From NCBI RefSeq assembly GCF_024713945.1, contig NC_134683.1:64501-128500 (forward strand): a stretch of DNA of 64,000 nt, in the 5' to 3' direction. Under the pieces are notes generated by a model that made no database searches, had not been told where the DNA came from, and saw only the letters and a list, made by a program, of their open reading frames with translations. The position numbers and the translations under genes are program-made. Of the stretch, positions 54,766 to 64,000 are shown piece by piece. Within the stretch, counting starts at the first letter, position 1. Each line of letters opens with the position of its first letter. This stretch comes from Dermatophagoides farinae. Lineage: Eukaryota > Arthropoda > Arachnida > Sarcoptiformes > Pyroglyphidae.

Positions 54766-56670
54766 TTTTACAATTATAATTTATATATAGATTACTACTA
54801 TCTATCTCAATCAATCGAGAATAAAAACAATATCGCAGTAAATTTCAAAAATTTCCAAAATTTACCTATAATCATCGAATGAAAAGAGAAAAAAGATTAG
54901 TCAAATTCGAAAAAACAGTCTTTTATATGAAATTTACAAAGAATTTTTTCCAAATAAAAAAAAACCTATGTGATGAATGTATGAAGTTCGATGAATTTTA
55001 CAAAATCACAAACTAATGAAATGAATGTTTCACCAATTAAAATTATAATAAATATAAAATATAAAATAGTAGAAAAAGTGATGATTGTTTTTTATACAGA
55101 TCAATCAATCAATTCAATCAGCTGATCACGATTCCGATAGTGTTATATTCATCATTGATTGAGAGAATTTATAGAGAACGGAAAATGTTGATAAATTTCA
55201 ATAAATTTTTCAAATGTGTCGATGACCGTAATGAATGAATGATGCATCACAAGTGGAACAAGTGGAGAGGAGGGGGTTGTTGTTAACAAGCAGTTAGTAG
55301 TAATTTGGTGGATGGTGAAGATTCACTTTTCTTTGTTTCCATACACTTTTTAATTCACACACAGTGATCACATGATAATCTTTTTTCCACTCTAGCCATA
55401 TATCCAATGAACCATTTTTCACAATTTTTTATCGTTTTTGTTATTGTTATTATTATAATATGAATGATGAATGATGTTGATTACATCAATCAAAGTAATT
55501 CGATATTCCTCTATGGTCGAAATGATGTGTGTGTGTGTGTGTGTGAAATTAATAAAATCAATCAAAAGCACAAGATATCAATCATCGATGGTAATCATCG
55601 TCGTTTTTGATTTTGGAAGAAAAAAATATATCTTTCAAGTAATTAAAATAAAAATAGCCGGAAAATTCGGACCACAATCATAAGTGGATTTTTCTCAGGT
55701 TTCGAGATTTTGATCACTTTTTACCAATGTTCATGGGCATTGGTTGCTAAGTACCACTCTGTTTCAATTGAATATGTATTGTTTGATTGAATATTTTCAT
55801 AAATGAATTTCACAATGAAAATTCTGAATGAGAAAACAAAAAAAGACTATCAATCTGGTGATGTTGTTGGCTGATGATTTTCTTTGTCGTTCAACAATAA
55901 TATAAAGGTCTGCGATGTCAAATCGAATGCAATGAACAATTTGCTTTTCTTCAATCAAATAATTTCATTTCAGCCGATCCATCGAATCGAATCGAACCAA
56001 TGAGAATAATAAGAAAATAATATAATAAATAAATAATTCTCACTTGTAATTCATCATCATCAAAACAGAGTAAAACTGACGATTCATTCGATCAATCGAT
56101 GACGATGATGGTGATGATGATGATGATGATGGAGAATCCTTGATGATGATGATGATCGAACCGATGATGAACATGGGAGAAAATCACAATTCACAATAAT
56201 TTTATATTATCCACCAACAATAAATAAAAAAATGCGTGTTGTGTGTTTGTAACAACACGTATGTTTAACAGCCAGAAATTTTCTTTTTTACTGAATGTGG
56301 TAGTAGCATCGAATGAAACCGGTGGCAATTGACGGCTCATTATCATCATCATTCCATTATTTGCACTGTTACAACAAATGGCAGTGCATTTACCTTATTA
56401 GAATGATTCGCCATCTAGTGATTGAAGATGACAATTGAAGATGGCATTTTTTTGAATTTGATTGATCAAAGATGATTTTGGATGGAAATCTTTTTTTATT
56501 CACTTCAGTACTAAGCAAGAATCCTTTATAAAAATCACATTCTTTTTCTTTTCACGGAAAAAAGAGTTGTAATGAATTCCTATAATAAACTAACTAAAAA
56601 TAAAAATGACAAATTCAAACGAGAACAGAATCCATTCATTGGTGAATGAATGAAAAAAGAAAAAGGGGAA

Positions 56671-56928
<258 letters not shown>

Positions 56929-57552
56929 CGACAATGACAAACGGGTCGGCGTCATTACCTAATATGAGGAAATGAAAATATATTCCACTTTGCTATGGCA
57001 GCCATAACATAACATTATCCACTTGGAATTAGAATTAGACAAAAGTCGTTCGTCATTGGTCATTTCACACATGATCGTCGTCATGTTTGTCGTTTGTAGT
57101 AAATTCTGATCTAAATTGATAGTTAAATGAAATGACGGCATGATAGAAAATGTATCAATTTCAAACGCGTACTGATTCAATGATTAGATAGATTGGTTAT
57201 TCAATACCTTAATGAATGAATCAGAATGAAGTCCATCAATATCATCGTTGATGATTAGAAATTTGTTTCAAAATCGAATCTTAAAATCTCATCAACAAAA
57301 AATGAAAGAAATGGTTCTATGATTGACATGATAATGATGATGACGTAGATATAACGGTGTGACATTTGCGTCACAACTATCTCGCATATCACGTATTTAG
57401 TTCTGTTTCTGTCTGTGTGTGTATGTTGGCAAAAAAGCTGAAAAATGTGATCATCGATAACCAGAAATGAAATTGAAATTAACAAAGTGAATGCCATGAA
57501 CGAATGAATGAAGCTAGCAGCCATCACAATGTCCTTCAAAAAAAATCATATA

Positions 57553-57585
<33 letters not shown>
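57553..57585 (+). repeat. Compound (TC)n(TG)n microsatellite
   Basis: About 20 bp of TC followed by about 14 bp of TG, 630 bp beyond the (GA)n tract. Confidence 0.85.
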
Positions 57586-60500
57586 TGCATTCAAATCATA
57601 CACCGACAGAATTTGGTTGATTGAATTCGAGGTCAACATGAATTTTTTTTGGCTCAATTTTGTCAAGCAAAACAAACTCTTTTTTGTTGTTTTTTTCGTC
57701 GTTGTCAAATTGAATTTACAAAGAAAGACAAAACAACAAAAAAAAATTGAGCAAGAACAAAGAATCGGGTGCCAGAATTTTTTTTCGAACAAATGTGGGT
57801 GGGCGATTGTACGATCGATCAAGATGGTAACAAGCAATGGAGAAAAAACAATCTACAAACAACTGGATTGATCAATAGTCGATCAATCAATTCATAGAAA
57901 TTGTGTGTGTGTATTGAAATGTGTGATGCATGCACAGAAAAACAATTAATCATTCGGAATTAGAATTATAGCAATTGGAAAATGGTTTGGCTAATCCATG
58001 AAACATTACAAATGAAATGTAGTGTGTTGCATATTCGAAAATCTCTTACCTTTAACACAATGATGTTTAGATTCAAAATTGCATGGATAGTAAACAAAAC
58101 AAAGAACAAAGAACACAGGAGAAATGATCGTTGACTATTACCGGTTTAGACACACTTGTGACACCAATCGGAATCTGGATCGAATGAACGATCTCAGATT
58201 TTGTTCACAAGACACACTTGTTGCACACACACAAGTCTATTTGGAAATATAGCAGAAAATGTGATGGAATCAATCAATGATGATGTTCATCATCAATGAT
58301 GATGTGCCAGAAAAAAAACCAAAGATTAAACCTGGCCAACAAACTATTCGTCAGAGAATGAAATCAGCCGATCGATTCAAACATTCAAACATAGACTGGA
58401 TTTATTTTCCGCGACACCAACGACAATGATGTCTAAAATTCATCACACACACACATATGAAGAGAATGTGAAATTTGTCGCCAAAAAAGAAAAGCCAAGC
58501 CTATCATCATAACCACTATCATCATGAAAAGAATTCTCAAAAGCTTAACATAATGTTAATGGAAATAAATTCTACACATTCGAAAGTCGAGGTAATGATA
58601 TTCAAAAAAGAAAAATTATTAACTAGTTGCCAGAACAACAATGAACAATGGTAACAATATTATTATCATAGAGACAACAGAATTTTTTTCTAGATTCGAA
58701 TGGCCCGAAATGAGAAAGAGAAAAAACAAAAAGCGAAAAAAACACCCCACTGGTTCTGCACTATATATGATGATGATGATGATATTTTATTAAAGTCATC
58801 ATCATCAAGAATCGACTCAGTCAGTCAGATAATTCTCTCATGTAGTACATACATGTGTGTGTGTGTGTCATAATACACAAGCATTCTTTATGGATAAAAG
58901 ATGAACAGTTTTTTACATTACTATCATGTTCACCCGGCACACACACACGCACATCAAATGAATTTTTGAAGGCCCCTTTTCTCGTTTTCTTTCTTTCTGA
59001 AAATGTTGGCATCCTCTCATTGAGAATGTACGATCCTTTCATCATCTTACTGTGGTTTGGATCACCGAACAAGGAAAAAAAACTTGTTCATCATCCATCC
59101 ATGATGATGATGATAATAATAGAAATCATCATACTTCATGATGAATGATAATGTTGGTGCCACAACAACAACAACAGCAAGAATCTTTTTCCAACATTTT
59201 CTTACAGGAATTTCAATGTTCACATCATTCACAAGTCAGTCAGTCAGTTTTAAAAACGAAAAAAAAGAGAACTAGATCATGAATGAAAGAAAAAAAGTAC
59301 CCGAACGATTTAATTATCATCGGCAAAAAAAAAGCTAAGCTATGATGATCATTTTTCAATAATAAAAATAACAACAACAAACACACACACATTCGGATTT
59401 GATTGTCCTAATTCAAAAACAAACAAACAAACAAAAATTTTGCTCGAAATCGAGAAATTCATAAATTCATATTTATGAAAATCAACTTGAGCAAACAACA
59501 TTGATTTTCTACTATGGATGCTATATGGTGACATCTAAAGTGTTAATCATATCGATGACACTCACACACAAAAGCATAGAATAAAGTAATAAACATTTTG
59601 TGTGAATGTCACCCTCAAACATACACACAAGTAGAGAATTGAATAATTTCCTAATTCATGAATTGCACAATTGAACTTTGGCAAGATAATCGAACGACAA
59701 CTTGAGACAACTTGATTAAAATCTTACATACCTATCTTGTTTGAATGAATCAATTGCTTGATACAAGTTTTTTCTGTAACTCAACCAACTTGATGAATAA
59801 GGCAACAATTCAATTGTTGCCGTTTCGCTACATTAATTACCACCATCACCATCATCATATATTTATGAAGGATAAAGAATTTTATTTGCCGACCAAATTT
59901 TTGTTTGCGAATTTGGCAACCAAATCCATCGTATCATATCATTGGCGACAATGTCAATCAAATTCTTTTCGTACGTTTTGTTTTATTCGGTTTAGTCGCC
60001 ATTTATCGACACCAAGTTGAATTCCAAGATTTTATATTATAAATTTAATTCCAATATAAAATACACAGTCATCATCATCATCATCATCAAAATTTTCATC
60101 TTTATAGCAATAGCGAAAAAAAATCTTGATTCTTTGAATTCTTCTCTTTTCTTTTTCGATTTGAAATGAATATATCAGCATCGTCAGCGACTTGATGGTG
60201 GGCGTGAAGCGTTTATTTGAATGAGAATGTGTATGAAATCATTATCATCACGAAAAAAATTGAATTGAATTGAATTGTTCTGCATATAAAATGTAAATTC
60301 TTTATTCTAGTTATTATTATGACGATAATTATAATAATAATTATAAAAATAGCAACAAAGCCAAAACGATTTTTGCAGATGATGATATTGAATGGATATG
60401 CAAATTTTTTTTTCATTTTTTACATTTCGAAAAAATATAAAAAAGCTGAACAAAATGAAGGTCAATTCTTTTATCATTTCTCATGCTTGATGTTGAGTTT

Positions 60501-61053
60501 AGATGTTACGAAGAACATTGCGACAACAATCAAAAACAAAGGAATTTCGAATACAAAACAAATGTTCTCATCATTGTGTTCATAGAAGACGTAACCGATC
60601 AGATATCATCAGATTTTACCACAGGCATTGAATGAGCCTTTATGATGGATTATTCAATTCATGGTTACACACACACACACCTAACCACATGTAGATAGAA
60701 GAAAAGAATCGAAACAGATAGTGTTAAAATTAGATTACAAAAAGCAATTAGCTATAGCTAAAAGAAAAAATTCGTTCATTTTACATCAATTTGTCACACA
60801 CACACACAAATGTATCCAATTCATTCTCAATTCTCTGTTGTGGCCTTGATATACAGAATCGCTTCATTTTTTAAACTAAACGAAAATGATATCATATCAT
60901 GTGACAGACGGACAAGGAATCCGGGTTTCGAAGTCAAAATTTATTAGGTTAAATGAAAAAAAAGAACAAAAATAGACAGCCAAAAAGAATCAAAACTAAT
61001 GACTATAATTCAATTCAATTCAATCAATCCACTGGATACAATGAAATTGAAAA

Positions 61054-62445
61054 ATGAATTTCAATCACAATAATAGATGGCACTGTTGTCGACCGATTCC
61101 CAACAAATCAATCATGCTTGGTTCAAAGATTCTTTGTTTGGCAAATCAAATTCCTCATCTGACAAATGTTCGACGACATTATCGCCGTGTTGTCGTAACT
61201 GGAATCGGCCTGATATCTCCATTAGGCATCGGTGTCCAAAAATCATGGACAAATTTAGTGTCTGGTGAATCAGGTGTTCGAAAAGTGAAAAACCTGGATG
61301 GATATCCAGATGATATTCCATGTCGAATTGCCGCTTACATTCCCGACATCGATGAATGTCTGGCTGATACATTTACGAAACATCAACTACGAACATATTC
61401 TCGATCCAGTTTATACACATTGATTGCTGTACGTGAAGCGTTACATTCGTCTGGTTGGTCTGGACCAAAAGATGAACAAGAAGCTCAAAGATGTGGTGTG
61501 GCTATCGGTACCGGTATGGTTAATTTCGAAGACGTAATCGAAGCTGGTGATCGTTTACGACAAAATGGTTACAGCCGCGTTAGTCCACATTTTATAACGA
61601 AAATTCTTTTGAATATACCGGCCGGTTTTGTCAGTATGGAATTGGGATTTCGTGGTCCAAATCATACGGTATCGACTGCATGTACAACCGGTGCACATGC
61701 CGTTGGCGATGCAGCCAATTTTATTCGATTGAATCATGCCGATATAATGTTGGCAGGTGGAGTTGAATCGCCCATACACCCGCTATCACTTGCATCATTT
61801 TGTCGTATTCGAGCACTATGCACCCGACACAATGATCAACCGGAACGAGCATCACGGCCGTTCGATCGTGATCGCTGTGGTTTTGTTATGGGTGAATCGG
61901 CCGCTATTCTGATGCTGGAAGAATTACAACATGCTCGTGCTCGTCAAGCTCAAATTTTTGGTGAAATTCTAGGTTATGGTCTCTCTGCCGATGCACATCA
62001 TGTGACAGCACCAAGTCAAGATGGCCGTGGTGCTCGACATTCGATGCTGAATGCTTTGAACAACGCCCAAATTGATGCCAATAAAATTGGTCATATCAAT
62101 TGCCATGCAACATCGACACCGCTTGGTGATCAAATCGAATTGATGGCCATCAAACAATTATTTGAGCAGACGCTAAAATCGCTAATAATAACATCAACGA
62201 AAGGATCAACCGGACATTTACTTGGGGCATCGGGTTCTGCCGAAGCTATTTTCACGCTCCTTGCTTGTTATCATGGGCAAATTCCACCGACACTCAATTT
62301 GGACAACCCTATTGACGATGAAGTTAGAATAGCGAGAAATGAATGTCTGGAATGGAATGATGATCAACGAATTGCATTGACCAATTCATTTGGTTTTGGT
62401 GGTACAAACGCTACCTTGGCCATTTCAAATTATATTCAATGTTGA
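61054..62445 (+). CDS. OXSM: Mitochondrial 3-oxoacyl-[acyl-carrier-protein] synthase (KAS II type), intronless
   Basis: A single open reading frame of 463 residues. The enzyme condenses malonyl-ACP with growing acyl-ACP in mitochondrial fatty acid synthesis, the pathway that supplies octanoate for lipoic acid. The thiolase-fold signature is complete: RRVVVTGIGLISPLG (44-58), nucleophile C210 in VSTACTTGAHAVGDA, H351 in NCHATSTPLGD, H388 in KGSTGHLLGASGS, and the C-terminal NSFGFGGTNA loop (444-453). Residues 1-45 contain many Arg, Lys, His and Asn residues and no acidic residue, as expected for a mitochondrial targeting peptide. This supports the upstream Met over Met21, although Met21 remains possible. 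It has no intron, unlike the gene convergent with it. A poly(A) signal follows at 62471. Confidence 0.95.
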   Translation: MNFNHNNRWHCCRPIPNKSIMLGSKILCLANQIPHLTNVRRHYRRVVVTGIGLISPLGIGVQKSWTNLVSGESGVRKVKNLDGYPDDIPCRIAAYIPDIDECLADTFTKHQLRTYSRSSLYTLIAVREALHSSGWSGPKDEQEAQRCGVAIGTGMVNFEDVIEAGDRLRQNGYSRVSPHFITKILLNIPAGFVSMELGFRGPNHTVSTACTTGAHAVGDAANFIRLNHADIMLAGGVESPIHPLSLASFCRIRALCTRHNDQPERASRPFDRDRCGFVMGESAAILMLEELQHARARQAQIFGEILGYGLSADAHHVTAPSQDGRGARHSMLNALNNAQIDANKIGHINCHATSTPLGDQIELMAIKQLFEQTLKSLIITSTKGSTGHLLGASGSAEAIFTLLACYHGQIPPTLNLDNPIDDEVRIARNECLEWNDDQRIALTNSFGFGGTNATLAISNYIQC

Positions 62446-62470
62446 ATGATTCTCTCGTTATCAATCAGCC

Positions 62471-62476
62471 AATAAA
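62471..62476 (+). promoter_or_regulatory. Poly(A) signal of OXSM
   Basis: AATAAA lies 26 nt after the OXSM stop codon. A second AATAAA on the same strand lies at 62512-62517. Both are within the 108 bp separating the two convergent stop codons. Confidence 0.6.
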
Positions 62477-62508
62477 TTCAATGATTGTGATCGTCGATAT
62501 GTAAAACG

Positions 62509-62514
62509 TTTAAT
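62509..62514 (-). promoter_or_regulatory. Candidate poly(A) signal of GLOD4
   Basis: TTTAAT on the plus strand reads ATTAAA on the GLOD4 strand, 40 nt past its stop. It overlaps the second OXSM-strand AATAAA, so the two convergent transcripts probably overlap at their 3' ends. Confidence 0.4.
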
Positions 62515-62553
62515 AAAGTCTTTCGTAATCGGTTCATGCATATTAAAATTGAT

Positions 62554-63518
62554 TCATTCACGTTTTTCTTTGGCAGTTCCACGCTTTTCAAACCATTCAT
62601 CACTTTTATCCGCTGCCATTGCTTCCTCCAATAGATCATTGCCTTTCGGATCGACTTTTGATAATTGTTCGAAACCTTTTTGGCCAACAAAACAAATTTC
62701 ATGACCATCTGGATCGGCAAGGATGACTACCTCAACGGTTGCTTTACCCGGTGTATCGAGACTGATTAATCTTGTCAGAATAGTTTCTTTATTGGCATCC
62801 ATTCGTTCCTGTATTTCGGGTAATTCCGATTCAGGACATGCAAATGCAATTCGTCCATAAGCTTGTTCATGACGTACCGGTTGATTACCGGTTGTCAGTA
62901 CCATTTCCAAACGGGCGTCTTTATCACCGAAAGATGCGATAAAACTTTTTTCATTTCCTTCCAATAAATTCATGCCCAACAATCCATGCCAATAATTTTT
63001 AGATTTCACAGTGTCTGTTGTGGATAACGACACTTTGGTTATCGATGATCGATCATGATCAGGATTGAATACTTCAAACAGGTAACCATCTGGTGAATTG
63101 AGAACGATACATTCAGGATTTTTGTGCATGAATACAACGTCTTTTTGTTTGTTGACATTTTCATACGCTGATTTGGATTCGATGCGAATCGATTGCAAAT
63201 CATTGCCCAATTTATAATTGCCAATACCATAATTATAGGTCAATTCAAGCACAAAATGTTCATCTTCCGGCCCGTATCCGATCATTGTTTTACTCCATTT
63301 CCCATCATATGGTCCATTGCATTGTGCTTCACACATTTCATGGAATTCTTCGTGGCGAAGTACCTTAAACATAATGATAACAATCAATTGAATGGTAAAA
63401 CAAATGATAATCATCAATACAAACTGGATACCTTCATGCCGAGTAAATCACGGAAAAATTGAACATTTTTTGCACGATTACCAATCTTGAGAACATAATG
63501 CAGAGCCCGACGGGTCAT
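62554..63518 (-). CDS. GLOD4: Glyoxalase domain-containing protein 4 (GLOD4), two exons
   Basis: Exons 63518-63432 and 63363-62554, with a 68-bp GT..AG intron in phase 0. The product is 298 residues, the usual GLOD4 length. The start [18 protein letters not shown] matches the GLOD4 N-terminus. An in-frame Met further upstream (63605) would add a hydrophobic extension not seen in the family, so I prefer 63518. Conserved stretches include [12 protein letters not shown] (across the intron), [77 protein letters not shown] and [10 protein letters not shown] near the end. It has two vicinal-oxygen-chelate (glyoxalase fold) modules. The biochemical role of GLOD4 is poorly defined; the human protein is reported in mitochondria. 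It is convergent with OXSM. Confidence 0.96.
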
Positions 63519-64000
63519 TTTGCAGAGATGTAAATTAAAATTCAGATTCAGAATTAAAATTGGAATGATGATGATATTGTATGGTTTCATCAACAGAACG
63601 ATCAAATGTTTTGGTAAATTTTACCATTTCCACTATTTCAATCTTATCATGTCTTTATAGCCGTTTATAATGGTTTTTTATTTTAATTTTGTATCAACTG
63701 TTTTTGCGGGAAAAATTTTAATCAACTTTGATGATAATCAATAATTAATTCGAAATATTGACGAAATAAATAAAAATTTAATGATTTAATGATTTCCATT
63801 TAATTTTTTTCGTCGTCGTTGTCGTTGGTCGTGAAAGATGATGATGTTGACCTTGAAATGGCAATCTAAATTTAATTACAAACGTCAATGAACAGATCAA
63901 ATCTATATAATAGAATAGAACGTGATTGAGGGAGATAGTGGAGAAAAATTGTGCTTCGCTGTCTTATCAATCAATCAATCAATCAGCTAATCAATAAATT
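63519..64000. other. Region upstream of GLOD4
   Basis: It should contain the GLOD4 5' UTR and promoter. AT-rich, with short CAT/GAT and TCAA repeats. No coding feature is visible to the window edge. Confidence 0.5.

Noticed and set aside
63519-63605. N-terminal extension of GLOD4 from the upstream Met at 63605
   Set aside because: It adds about 29 hydrophobic, repeat-like residues absent from the family; MTRRALHYV is the conserved start.

Overview
The window is nuclear DNA of an intron-bearing animal. Genes are split by short GT..AG introns, mostly 50-85 bp. The DNA is AT-rich and full of (GAT/ATC)n, (CA)n and (GA)n microsatellites. Proteins are animal families (AUTS2/tay, GAS2-like, SERCA, OXSM, GLOD4). 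Acidic, His, Asn, Gln and Ser runs encoded by (GAT)n, (CAT)n, (AAC)n and similar repeats, together with the very short introns, suggest an arthropod, most likely an acariform mite of the Dermatophagoides type. The species is inference; nothing in the window names it.

Layout. (1) 1-18528, minus strand: a nine-exon gene, cut by the left edge, for a very large low-complexity AUTS2/tay-bridge-family nuclear protein. All exon junctions keep phase except one frame slip inside an acidic repeat. Its introns hold a candidate alternative first exon (11155-11265) and a small membrane-protein-like ORF (12111-12305). (2) 18529-21142: intergenic. (3) 21143-29095, minus strand: a seven-exon GAS2-like cytolinker gene (CH domain, GAR domain, two SxIP motifs). 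One intron carries a decayed, intron-containing PIF/Harbinger transposase flanked by a rearranged duplication of host sequence. (4) 29096-50921: about 21.8 kb with no gene I can support, apart from one coding-like fragment at 35.7-36.0 kb. (5) 50922-54765, minus strand: a complete ten-exon SERCA calcium pump with an extra hydrophobic C-terminal tail. (6) 54766-61053: SERCA upstream region with a 238-bp pure (GA)n tract. (7) 61054-62445, plus strand: an intronless mitochondrial 3-oxoacyl-ACP synthase (OXSM), convergent with (8) 62554-63518, minus strand: a two-exon GLOD4 glyoxalase-domain gene.

The genes do not form a pathway or operon. The closest functional pairing is that OXSM and GLOD4 are both mitochondria-associated in other animals and lie tail to tail 108 bp apart. 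I found no CRISPR array, rRNA, tRNA or prokaryote-like system. The most unusual items are the Harbinger insertion with its duplicated and partly inverted flanks, the alternative 5' exon of the AUTS2-like gene, the frame slip in its acidic repeat, the SERCA tail, and the (GA)119 tract upstream of SERCA.
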